A program made the translations under genes and the position numbers. Below the pieces are notes generated by a model that searched no databases, was not told where the DNA came from, and worked only from the letters and a program-made list of their open reading frames with translations. A DNA stretch of 13,020 bases, taken from Fimbriimonadales bacterium (lineage in GTDB: Bacteria > Armatimonadota > Fimbriimonadia > Fimbriimonadales > ATM1). Shown piece by piece: positions 6,838 to 13,020 of this stretch. Position 1 is the first letter of the stretch, and every line of letters begins with the position of its first letter. Where the stretch lies: assembly GCA_025922995.1 (NCBI GenBank), contig JAICGT010000008.1, forward strand, positions 1 to 13,020, in the 5' to 3' direction.

Positions 6838-8145
6838 TCAGATCGCCAGCGCGGGACGCCGCCGAAACGCCGCCATGAGGACGAGCAATTCGGCGACCAG
6901 AGCGACGGTCATCGCAATCCCGGCGCTAACAACGCCCGCATAACCGAGAACGACGGTCAACGCGAGCGCGAGCGCTAACGAAACCATGGCAACGATAACG
7001 GCAGTGAATCGCTGAACCGTCATATGATGCGCCGTTAACATGCCGCGGATGTACGACTGCATCGCACCCACCAACGGCAGTGCGGCGGCGGCGAAGAAAG
7101 CGGCATGAGCGACGCTCGCCACTTCTCCGCTCGCGTGCAAGACTTTGGTGAAGAACAGGATGTCGAGATGAGTCACGGCGAGCGCAACCAACACGCCGGA
7201 AGTCGCCAATCCGATCATTAGGCAAAACCTGCGCAGTTTCTCCGCGCTGAGTTCGTCGTGGTACAGCGTTATCACGACCTCCGGAAGCGCGAACACGATG
7301 GTTCGGCACATCCAAAGTAGCGTCGATGCGACCTGCCAACCCGCAAGCGCGAGCACGCTGTCTTCCGCGCGTACGAGCGCCCACGCAACAACCGGCGAGC
7401 CGAGCATCATGACTGCCGTCGTCGCAGTCAAGGGCGTATGGAATTTGATTAGCTTTCGAATCGTCAGTGACGACTCATCGATATCGACATATTCGAGTCT
7501 GCTGCGTACGACCGGGCTAGCCACAATGTGGATGTAAAGCGACTCTGCGGCAACCGCCACCATCAACGAAATAGCGGCGATTTCGATTCCCCGAAGATCG
7601 CTCAGGAAATAAAGCGCTGTGGCAGCCACCGCCATCGAAAGCATCCGTACTGCGGTTCCGAATCCCACCCTTTTGGTTTCTCCAAACCTGATCAGCACAC
7701 CCTGTAAAAAGCGACGCCAACCTATGCATGCGCTCCATAGCGACATTATTCGAAAGCCGGGCAACGCCGCATCGGAAATGTGCTCCGGAACCCCCATAAA
7801 ACGCGTGGTCAGCAAGCCGAACAACGGAGTGAACGCGACTAGGACATGCACGGCGGTGACCAGAGCCAGGAGCGCTAAGACGAATTTCGTTAGGACACGA
7901 TAATCGCCACGCGTTTTTGTTAACGTCGTGGACGTGGAAAGCAAGTCGATAACCGGGCTCTCAATCCACAGCGCCAACGCCATCATGATAAAAAATGCCG
8001 CGGTGCTCAGGTCGGGCTGAGGCAATCGTGAAAGTACACCGATCGAGATCGGCGATTCCATCGCCATGAAAAGCCAGGACAGCGCAAGCGGATAATAGAA
8101 CCGAAGAATCGTTCGATTACCGAGTGGCTGCGTGGCTGTCGTCAC
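6838..8145 (-). CDS. MATE/MOP-superfamily membrane exporter, ANKH-like
   Basis: This is a 435-residue polytopic membrane protein with roughly 12 hydrophobic segments arranged as two similar halves, each opening with a basic residue, Phe and Pro-Leu (F16-Y-Y-P-L-A-L; later K-F-H-T-P-L-T). That layout is typical of the MOP (MATE/flippase) superfamily. Several stretches, read by eye, resemble the ANKH (progressive ankylosis) branch: an early P-L-x-L-S, an E-S-P segment followed by 'P-V-I-D', and I-R-K-L-I-x-F before the second half. ANKH exports ATP/citrate-type anions in animals; bacterial roles are not something I can assign. The start is a GTG (8143-8145) without a Shine-Dalgarno; a TAGCAT box lies 10 nt upstream. 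It is convergent with the acyl-CoA dehydrogenase (1-nt gap) and follows the DprA-like gene by 72 nt in the same direction. Confidence 0.65.
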   Translation of the reverse strand: MTTATQPLGNRTILRFYYPLALSWLFMAMESPISIGVLSRLPQPDLSTAAFFIMMALALWIESPVIDLLSTSTTLTKTRGDYRVLTKFVLALLALVTAVHVLVAFTPLFGLLTTRFMGVPEHISDAALPGFRIMSLWSACIGWRRFLQGVLIRFGETKRVGFGTAVRMLSMAVAATALYFLSDLRGIEIAAISLMVAVAAESLYIHIVASPVVRSRLEYVDIDESSLTIRKLIKFHTPLTATTAVMMLGSPVVAWALVRAEDSVLALAGWQVASTLLWMCRTIVFALPEVVITLYHDELSAEKLRRFCLMIGLATSGVLVALAVTHLDILFFTKVLHASGEVASVAHAAFFAAAALPLVGAMQSYIRGMLTAHHMTVQRFTAVIVAMVSLALALALTVVLGYAGVVSAGIAMTVALVAELLVLMAAFRRRPALAI

Positions 8146-8217
8146 TTACAAGCAGATGCTACCCGCACCGCCTAAACTCCCCTCCCGGGACCAGGAGGAG
8201 CATTCGGCTTTAGCTTC

Positions 8218-9045
8218 TCAGGGGCGAACTACGCTGCGCCCCAATGCTTCCGCGCGCTTCGCAAGCTTGTCCATGTTGCCGCCGGGCCGGAGCCGAATAG
8301 CGTGCACTTCGTCAGCGAGAGCCACGATCATTTCGTCGCGATACGGCTGGTTCGATGCCGCATACTCGTCGAACGGCCTGTTGCGGCTGATCACGAGGTC
8401 GGTCTCGGGGTCGAAGCGATAGCGCCATAACCGCGCTGTTCTGAATGGCTCCTCGGAAAGGTCGTCGCCGAGAGCGCAAAACAGTCCCCGGTCCAGAACC
8501 AGAATCCGCGGTGCGCCCCAGCGCAGTGGAACAACGGCCGCACGTTGGTAAGCGTCGGTGTTCGTCCCGCCAACCAGTGCTTTCGATGCCAACACTCCCG
8601 ACTCCGAGGCGCTCTCCACGGCGTCGAGGTCGGCTGCGGTCGGATCTCGGCTGCAAATCACGGCGAAAGTGGGCGACGTGAGCACCTTTAAATTGCCGTA
8701 GACGAAAAGAAAAGCCGGCGGGCTCGGACAAAAATCGATGATGCGCGAGGGGTAGATCGCGCTCGAGGTCGTAAGCATGCGCACGCCCTTCGCCCCCGCG
8801 TTCTCTTTGTATTTCAGGAGGCTGGCGTACATTTTCGAACTGCGGTCGGCGAACGCCTCCGCCGACTCCTCCGGCATCTGCAGTGAGTCTACTAGCCCGC
8901 CCCGGTCTAAGGCGAAGCACTCCTCCGAACTCAGCGCCAACGTCGCCTTCCTTGCCAGCACACTCCGGAACGTTTCGCTGCCGACTTTCGGCGCAAAGCA
9001 TAACGCAAGCTCGAAATCTTCGGATGTGTCAACACCGACGCGCAT
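8218..9045 (-). CDS. Divergent DprA/Smf-like (SLOG superfamily) protein
   Basis: This 275-residue protein has the order of features of DprA/Smf. An N-terminal helical region (1-85) comes first. Then G87-V-R-M-L ... Y98-P ... P109-P-A-F-L-F-V-Y-G-N-L leads into a Rossmann fold opening F-A-V-I-C-S-R-D-P-T (127-136), where DprA has V-G-S-R-x-x-T. The usual G-L-A-x-G-I-D loop is changed to L-V-G-G-T-N-T-D-A-Y (158-167). The second half keeps L-V-I-S-R-N-R-P and P-Y-R-D-E-M-I-V-A-L-A-D (234-245), matching DprA's 'R-N-R-I-I-A-G-L-S-D'. DprA binds single-stranded DNA and loads RecA during transformation. Loss of the glycine in GSR and of the GID motif suggests another role or a decayed paralogue. 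The ATG at 9043-9045 was chosen over a TTG three codons upstream. No Shine-Dalgarno is seen. Confidence 0.6.
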   Translation of the reverse strand: MRVGVDTSEDFELALCFAPKVGSETFRSVLARKATLALSSEECFALDRGGLVDSLQMPEESAEAFADRSSKMYASLLKYKENAGAKGVRMLTTSSAIYPSRIIDFCPSPPAFLFVYGNLKVLTSPTFAVICSRDPTAADLDAVESASESGVLASKALVGGTNTDAYQRAAVVPLRWGAPRILVLDRGLFCALGDDLSEEPFRTARLWRYRFDPETDLVISRNRPFDEYAASNQPYRDEMIVALADEVHAIRLRPGGNMDKLAKRAEALGRSVVRP

Positions 9046-9124
9046 GAACGACAATTGTCAAATTAGGCTCCTGGCGTGACTACTTGGCTCAAACTATGGC
9101 AATTGGCCTGCAAAACGCGTGGCA
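9046..9124 (-). promoter_or_regulatory. Upstream region of DprA-like gene with 10-bp palindrome
   Basis: This 79-nt gap lies between the stop of the galactose-oxidase-like gene and the DprA-like start. It contains the perfect palindrome GACAATTGTC (9050-9059), four bases before the start codon on the coding strand, and a TAATTT -10-like box 14 nt before the start. The palindrome could be an operator or chance. No terminator for the upstream gene was found. Confidence 0.25.
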
Positions 9125-10699
9125 TTAAAAGGACGGCACGTCCACATGCACATATTTAGCTAGGTTGCACAGCGTGACGCCACCTCCTGCTGCCGGCTTG
9201 GTAACGAACAGCATGTACCAGCCTAGTGGCGTCTGAGCGGGCGTTGTCAATCCGGAGAGCGACTTGGTAGTTCCATTGCCGTTGACCTTGAGCGGGATGT
9301 AGCGCTGGTTGGTATCCCAACTGTGGGTCGTGGCGTTGAGCGCGATTAGCGCAGCGCTGTTTACCGCCGGGTCGTCGACCGTAATCGTAAATGCGCGAGC
9401 GCTGCCGATTCGAATCACGTCGGGCGCCGTTAGGATGTTCGGGCGTGTACCGTTCGTACAGTACTCCGGAGTGTAAATCTCGGCCGACGGCGTGGAGTTT
9501 CGGTTCGAACCCGCGAGCGCGATTCTCCCATCCGGCATCAGCCAAGAGGTGGCGCGGTAACCACGAAACGCCGAGCTGTGGTCGGGCACCGGAGTCCATG
9601 TGTTGTTGGCGTAATCGTAAATCTCGGGCGTGCGCACGGCGGTCGATGTAATTCCATGCACCGTCGAGCCGCCCACTGCAAACGCGTTGCCGTCGGCCAT
9701 GATCACGAGGTTGAAGTCGAGCCGCGCATGGTTCATGTCCGCCATCCTTGCCCATTGACTCTCATAGCTCTGCGACAACGCGATCATCTCCGTGCGCTTT
9801 TCTGCAGGAGGGTCGGGAGTACCACGATCGGGGCTGTTGAAGCCGCCACATTTGAGAATTACCCCCGGCCGGATCATCGCCGAACAGTCGCGCCACCAGA
9901 TCTGGGTCGTACCTCCCAGCGGCGTTGTCGTTTTGCCCGGTACCTTGAACATGAACGTCGGATAGGGGTACGGCGGGGCGTTCGGCGGATCGTTATACAT
10001 CGAGATTGCAGCACCGGTGAAAAAGACATCGCTTCCGGAAATCGGATATAGCCGCGGGAAGTTTACGAACTTGAAATCGTTCGTCGTCGGGCTAATCCAT
10101 GCCGCGTTGGCGTTTACGACATCCGGGTTGTACTCATACGGGTTGTCGCGGATCCAAATCGTCCCCGTATTCGGCGGGGCGCCGTTATGCCTCTGTCCGC
10201 CCGCAACGAGAATCTCACCGTATGGCATGCGAGTCACGCACGGATAGAAGCGACCCACTGTGAGCCAACTGCCTACCTGCGTGCTCCAAGTATCGGTGTC
10301 GGGGTTGAACACGGAAACCCGGTTGTTGGGCTGTCCGGTCACCAGGTCGAAATAGCTGCCGGCGGTGATTACCTTGCCATCCTTCATCAGAGTCTGGCCG
10401 GCGGAATACATCTCGTAGTCGAGCTGGCCCTTTGGCGCCGTAAGCGTGAAACTTCCTGCTCCGCCGTTCGCGTACGGGTCCCAAACCCACGGCTCGATGC
10501 TTTCGCCTTGCATGACTCCCCAAAACAAGAAACGCCCCGTGTTGCCCATCATCGGGTTTGTGGGACGCAAGTGCGACGCATGGATTGCAAAGGCCTCGAC
10601 GGAGTTTGTGGGCCAATTGGGAACGCTTGCCCAAGAGCCCTGCGCAAGGCAAGGTCCGCATGCTGCAAACAAACTTCCCAAAACTGTAAACACTTTCAC
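9125..10699 (-). CDS. Secreted galactose-oxidase-like kelch protein with C-terminal DUF1929 (E-set) domain, altered active site
   Basis: This is a 524-residue exported protein. The signal peptide is MKVFTVLGSLFAACGPCLAQ (about 1-20). A kelch beta-propeller follows (about 30-415) with repeated 'D-G-x-x-x-x-x-G' strands, and then the galactose-oxidase-like E-set/DUF1929 domain (about 419-522, opening R-P-N-I-L-T-A-P). By hand alignment with galactose oxidase, copper-ligand Tyr272 corresponds to Y152 (R-F-Y), Tyr495 to Y381 and His581 to H459. The axial His496 is replaced by R382 (G-Y-R-A-T-S) and Cys228, which forms the Tyr-Cys radical cofactor, by S99 (M-Y-S-A-G). A normal copper-radical oxidase is therefore unlikely; it may bind carbohydrate or do different chemistry. 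The GTG start (10697-10699) is fixed by a perfect AAGGAGG Shine-Dalgarno 7 nt upstream; the in-frame extension to 10798 is rejected. Confidence 0.85.
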   Translation of the reverse strand: MKVFTVLGSLFAACGPCLAQGSWASVPNWPTNSVEAFAIHASHLRPTNPMMGNTGRFLFWGVMQGESIEPWVWDPYANGGAGSFTLTAPKGQLDYEMYSAGQTLMKDGKVITAGSYFDLVTGQPNNRVSVFNPDTDTWSTQVGSWLTVGRFYPCVTRMPYGEILVAGGQRHNGAPPNTGTIWIRDNPYEYNPDVVNANAAWISPTTNDFKFVNFPRLYPISGSDVFFTGAAISMYNDPPNAPPYPYPTFMFKVPGKTTTPLGGTTQIWWRDCSAMIRPGVILKCGGFNSPDRGTPDPPAEKRTEMIALSQSYESQWARMADMNHARLDFNLVIMADGNAFAVGGSTVHGITSTAVRTPEIYDYANNTWTPVPDHSSAFRGYRATSWLMPDGRIALAGSNRNSTPSAEIYTPEYCTNGTRPNILTAPDVIRIGSARAFTITVDDPAVNSAALIALNATTHSWDTNQRYIPLKVNGNGTTKSLSGLTTPAQTPLGWYMLFVTKPAAGGGVTLCNLAKYVHVDVPSF

Positions 10700-10904
10700 G
10701 CCTATCCCTCCTTGCTCACTATGGCGAACAGCCAAGCTTAATCGGGGCGGGTCACGCTCTGTATTGTACGCGGTCAGCCGTCGACAAGACCCGTTCAATT
10801 CTTGATTTGTTTCGAGAAATCGGCGCGATTTACGCTGGGCACTGCCCTACCTGAGTCGCGGACAGTCTGATTGCGACATATCCCGACGCGCTAAAATCGA
10901 AAAT
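10700..10904. promoter_or_regulatory. Divergent intergenic region, galactose-oxidase-like / nucleoside phosphorylase
   Basis: Minus strand: Shine-Dalgarno AAGGAGG (10707-10713) for the secreted kelch protein, and a TACAAT -10 box (10763-10768) giving a leader of about 55 nt; the -35 is unclear. Plus strand: TAAAAT (10892-10897) ends 7 nt before the phosphorylase GTG, with TTGCGA (10871-10876) as a possible -35 at a short 15-nt spacing. No operator repeats stand out. Confidence 0.4.
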
Positions 10905-11591
10905 GTGGCGACTGCAATTATTGGCGGCACCGGGATAGGTAACCTCTTACAGGATGCCGGCTGCGAGCCCGTCCAGGCCGCAACTCAATTCGGAGTGCTT
11001 CAAGCGTTTCGGCGCAAGGACGGGATTTTCGTTATCGCGCGACATGGTCGGGGACACCGGGTTCCGCCGCACAAAGTCCCGTACAAAACGATGGCTGCCG
11101 GGCTTATCGCGCTCGGCGTGGACAAATGCCTCTCGAGCGGCGCGGTCGGCAGCCTAGACCCGTCGCTCAAACCAGGAGAACTGGCGGCGGTATCAGATTT
11201 CATCGACGTCAGCGGCAGAAACGTGACTATGTTCGAGCAAGGTGTTCACCATACGGACTTCACTCCCGGCGTTTCCGCAGCCGTGCTCCAAAAGCTTCAA
11301 TCAGCCGGCGCAGGCAGGGCCGTGGTTTACGCCTGCACAAATGGGCCGCGTTACGAGACGCCGGCTGAGATTCGAATGCTCAGTGCCTTAGGGGCCGACG
11401 TAGTGGGGATGACCGTGGCTACTGAAGCAGTCGTCATGCGAGAAATGGGAATCGAGTACGGCAGCCTCGCCATCGTTACAAACTATGCAGCCGGAATTTC
11501 GGACACCGAGTTGTCGCACGAGGAAGTCGTGGCAGAAGTGAAAAAAGCGGCTAGCCGCGCAGTCAGAGTCCTCTTGGACTCTGCTCGATAG
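10905..11591 (+). CDS. mtnP: MTAP/PNP-family nucleoside phosphorylase (possibly S-methyl-5'-thioinosine phosphorylase)
   Basis: This 228-residue cytoplasmic enzyme of the trimeric purine nucleoside phosphorylase family splits a (methylthio)nucleoside with phosphate. The phosphate and ribose sites are visible: G7-G-T-G-I-G, R46-H-G-R-G-H ... P-H-K-V-P-Y (46-60), T145-N-G-P-R-Y-E-T (145-152), and G-M-T at 168-170 with E174. In human MTAP the adenine-selecting Asp220 lies 24 residues after Met196. Here the residue 24 after M169 is N193 (in V-T-N-Y-A-A-G), the amide seen in 6-oxopurine enzymes such as PNP and bacterial MTI phosphorylase. Preference for methylthioinosine or inosine/guanosine is thus inferred, and the symbol is tentative. 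The GTG start is in frame with the family N-terminus and follows a -10-like box by 7 nt. The 3' end overlaps the uracil-DNA glycosylase gene by 29 nt, tail to tail. Confidence 0.85.
   Translation: MATAIIGGTGIGNLLQDAGCEPVQAATQFGVLQAFRRKDGIFVIARHGRGHRVPPHKVPYKTMAAGLIALGVDKCLSSGAVGSLDPSLKPGELAAVSDFIDVSGRNVTMFEQGVHHTDFTPGVSAAVLQKLQSAGAGRAVVYACTNGPRYETPAEIRMLSALGADVVGMTVATEAVVMREMGIEYGSLAIVTNYAAGISDTELSHEEVVAEVKKAASRAVRVLLDSAR
11541..11583 (-). terminator. Putative terminator of the uracil-DNA glycosylase gene, inside the phosphorylase coding region
   Basis: On the minus strand an 8-bp hairpin CAGAGTCC/GGACTCTG with a 4-nt loop (11564-11583) includes part of the glycosylase stop codon. It is followed by the 12-bp palindrome GCGGCTAGCCGC (11547-11558), which can fold as a 4-bp GC stem, and then six T residues (11541-11546). 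The second element resembles a short intrinsic terminator. Both lie within codons of the convergent phosphorylase gene. Confidence 0.45.
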
Positions 11592-12291
11592 CCTGCTTTG
11601 CTCGGGCGAAGATCGCATCGAACATCGGCTGCGTCAACCTGCCCGTAAATGTGTTTTGCTGGCTGGGATGATAGCTGGCGATGAGCAGCTTGCCGCCGAG
11701 CTCTGCTTCGATGCCATGGCCGAACTTGGGCAAACGAACTCGCAGTCGCTTCGCCAGACTCGCCCACGCCAATCCACCGAGGGCGACCGCAACGGTCCAC
11801 GGCGTATCTTGTATGGTCTCTACTAAAAACTCCGAGCAGTTCTCGATTTCCTCAGGCGACGGCTTATTGTCGGGCGGCGCGCAACGGCAGACCGCCGTAA
11901 TCAGGCAATCGGACAGCGCCAACCCGTCGTCGGCGTGTTCAGAGGTCGGTTGGTTCGCGAAACCCGCATGATGCAATGCCCGATAGAGCCACTCGCCGCT
12001 TCGGTCGCCTGTGAACATGCGACCGGTTCGGTTCGCTCCATGGGCTGCGGGAGCTAGGCCGACGACCAGCAGCCTGGCGTTTCGATCGCCGAAATTTGGA
12101 ACGGGAAGGCCGAAGTATTGTTCGTCGCGAAATGCCCGCTTTTTTACCAGGGCCATGTGCCTGCAATGGGAGCGGAGCCGAGGGCACTTCTCGCACGCCG
12201 TCACTCGGGCGTCCTGCGGAGCCGCAGGTATAATGGACTGTTGCGTCGGGCTGATCTCGTCCGCCGTTTCAGCCCCCGAATCGCACATCAT
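11563..12291 (-). CDS. Uracil-DNA glycosylase, family 5 (UDGb)
   Basis: This 242-residue iron-sulfur enzyme removes uracil and other deaminated bases from DNA to start base-excision repair. It matches the Thermus UDGb type. Cluster cysteines are C33 and C36 (C-E-K-C), C137 (R-C-A-P-P) and C152. Motif 1 is G78[13 protein letters not shown], with Ala where other families have a catalytic Asp/Asn, a hallmark of family 5. F93-T-G-D-x-S-G follows. Motif 2 is Y207[13 protein letters not shown] with H208. The start is uncertain: two adjacent ATGs at 12291 and 12288 give about 30 residues before the first cysteine, longer than Thermus; a GTG just before C33 is an alternative. The in-frame extension to 12390 would run antisense through secA and has no family match. 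The start codon overlaps that of secA on the other strand. Confidence 0.87.
   Translation of the reverse strand: MMCDSGAETADEISPTQQSIIPAAPQDARVTACEKCPRLRSHCRHMALVKKRAFRDEQYFGLPVPNFGDRNARLLVVGLAPAAHGANRTGRMFTGDRSGEWLYRALHHAGFANQPTSEHADDGLALSDCLITAVCRCAPPDNKPSPEEIENCSEFLVETIQDTPWTVAVALGGLAWASLAKRLRVRLPKFGHGIEAELGGKLLIASYHPSQQNTFTGRLTQPMFDAIFARAKQAIEQSPRGL
12213..12289 (+). promoter_or_regulatory. secA promoter with perfect TATAAT and abutting palindrome
   Basis: A consensus TATAAT lies at 12229-12234. Transcription from near 12241 would give a leader of about 49 nt. Directly upstream, filling the space where a -35/-10 spacer would be, is a perfect 7-bp inverted repeat CCTGCGG/CCGCAGG with a 2-nt centre (12213-12228). 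No recognisable -35 is present, so an activator or operator site is possible. No Shine-Dalgarno precedes the secA ATG. The whole element lies inside the N-terminal codons of the divergent glycosylase gene. Confidence 0.45.
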
Positions 12292-13020
12292 GGGAATAGA
12301 TACTCTTTTTAGAAAATGGTTCGATAAGAGCGAAGACGAAGTCAAAGGACACCAACCGCTCGTCGAGGCAACCAATGCGTTAGAGCCCAAATACGAGGCG
12401 ATGAGCGAAGAGGAGTTCGCTCAAGTTACTCCAACTCTGCGTGCCCGCCTTGCAGCCGGCGATACGCTCGAAGACATTTTGCCCGACGCGTTTGCCGCCG
12501 TGCGCGAAGTAAGCCGCCGCAAGCTACACATGCGGCATTTCGACGTGCAAATCGTCGGTGGCGTCGTTCTTCACAGCGGCAAAATTGCTGAAATGAAGAC
12601 GGGTGAGGGAAAAACCCTTGTTGCGCCTCTGGCGCTCTATCTCAATGCGCTGGGCGGTAAGGGCGCTCACCTCGTCACCGTTAACGACTACCTCGCTCGC
12701 CGCGACGCCGTTTGGATGGGGCCGATCTTCCACACACTCGGTATGAGCGTCGGCATTATCCAGGGCCAATCTGCCGACAGCGACGAATTAGGCGGCAGTT
12801 ACCGCTATGAACTCGGCGCCGAGCACAGCGATCCTCGGTACATGAACCTCGTGCCTGTCAGCCGTCGTGAGGCATACCTGTGCGACATCGTGTATGGCAC
12901 GAACCACGAATTCGGTTTCGACTACTTGCGCGACAACATGGCTTTCGACGAGTCGGAGCTTTCTATGCGAGAGCTCAATTTTGCGATTGTCGACGAAGTC
13001 GACAGCATCTTGATCGACGA
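12290..13020 (+). CDS. secA: Protein translocase subunit SecA (5' part, cut by window)
   Basis: SecA is the ATPase motor that drives preproteins through SecYEG. 243 complete codons are present. They contain the N-terminal helix and N-A-L-E-P-K-Y-E (29-36), R82-H-F-D-V-Q, Walker A M-K-T-G-E-G-K-T (102-109), [10 protein letters not shown] (131-140), Y202-G-T-N ... F-D-Y-L-R-D-N-M (210-217), and Walker B V-D-E-V-D (234-238) just before the edge. Compared with E. coli SecA, about 26 extra residues lie between G151-M-S-V-G and R-R-E-A-Y (192-196), a short acidic/Tyr-containing loop in nucleotide-binding domain 1. The start ATG (12290-12292) gives a normal family N-terminus but no Shine-Dalgarno. 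It overlaps the divergent glycosylase start codon. Confidence 0.96.
   Translation, partial: MGIDTLFRKWFDKSEDEVKGHQPLVEATNALEPKYEAMSEEEFAQVTPTLRARLAAGDTLEDILPDAFAAVREVSRRKLHMRHFDVQIVGGVVLHSGKIAEMKTGEGKTLVAPLALYLNALGGKGAHLVTVNDYLARRDAVWMGPIFHTLGMSVGIIQGQSADSDELGGSYRYELGAEHSDPRYMNLVPVSRREAYLCDIVYGTNHEFGFDYLRDNMAFDESELSMRELNFAIVDEVDSILID

Noticed and set aside
10700..10798. In-frame extension of the galactose-oxidase-like gene
   Set aside because: A perfect Shine-Dalgarno and a signal peptide place the start at 10699; the extension would bury the signal peptide behind a polar segment.
12292..12390. In-frame extension of the uracil-DNA glycosylase into secA
   Set aside because: It is antisense to conserved secA codons, and UDGb proteins start shortly before the first cysteine pair.
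1..13020. tRNA, rRNA, CRISPR, insertion sequence, attachment site or replication origin
   Set aside because: Reading through the window I found no cloverleaf, no repeated spacers, no transposase or integrase and no terminal repeats; coding is nearly continuous.

Overview
The window (about 13 kb, moderately high GC, very compact) reads as ordinary bacterial chromosome. It holds eleven complete genes and two genes cut by the window edges. I see no rRNA, tRNA, insertion sequence, phage gene or CRISPR array. A PEP-CTERM secreted protein, a family-5 uracil-DNA glycosylase, GTG/TTG starts, apparently leaderless first genes and a SecA with an extra loop after the first nucleotide-binding motif suggest a Gram-negative-type bacterium outside the well-studied groups. 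My best guess is Armatimonadota (Fimbriimonas-like), held with low confidence because it rests on recollection of protein flavour and not on a search.

Layout, left to right. 1-604 (-): PEP-CTERM secreted protein with a pre-peptidase-like beta domain, cut at its sorting signal, preceded by a leader of about 120 nt and a promoter. 757-787 (-): terminator closing the next operon. 914-4212 (-): operon of an MFS transporter, a NatA-type ABC ATPase and a NatB-type ABC permease. 4235-4645 (+): small two-CBS-domain protein, divergent from the MFS gene with back-to-back overlapping -10 boxes. 4593-5165 (-): PAP2 phosphatase overlapping the CBS gene tail to tail. 5223-6836 (+): long-chain-type acyl-CoA dehydrogenase. 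6838-8145 (-): MATE/MOP-superfamily membrane exporter with ANKH-like features. 8218-9045 (-): divergent DprA/Smf-like SLOG protein. 9125-10699 (-): secreted kelch/galactose-oxidase-like protein that lacks two of the copper-radical active-site residues. 10905-11591 (+): MTAP/PNP-family nucleoside phosphorylase. 11563-12291 (-): UDGb uracil-DNA glycosylase. 12290-13020 (+): secA, running off the right edge.

The genes do not form one pathway. They are housekeeping functions (SecA export, UDGb base-excision repair, methylthio-nucleoside salvage, fatty-acid beta-oxidation) mixed with envelope and transport genes. The strongest cross-cutting signal concerns expression. Genes that open a transcript (MFS, CBS, acyl-CoA dehydrogenase, phosphorylase) show a -10-like hexamer 6-7 nt before the start codon and no Shine-Dalgarno sequence. 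The operon-internal permease gene and the two secreted-protein genes carry clear Shine-Dalgarno sequences. The window has no obvious novel multi-gene system. The most notable single proteins are the galactose-oxidase-like protein with a changed active site and the divergent DprA-like protein.
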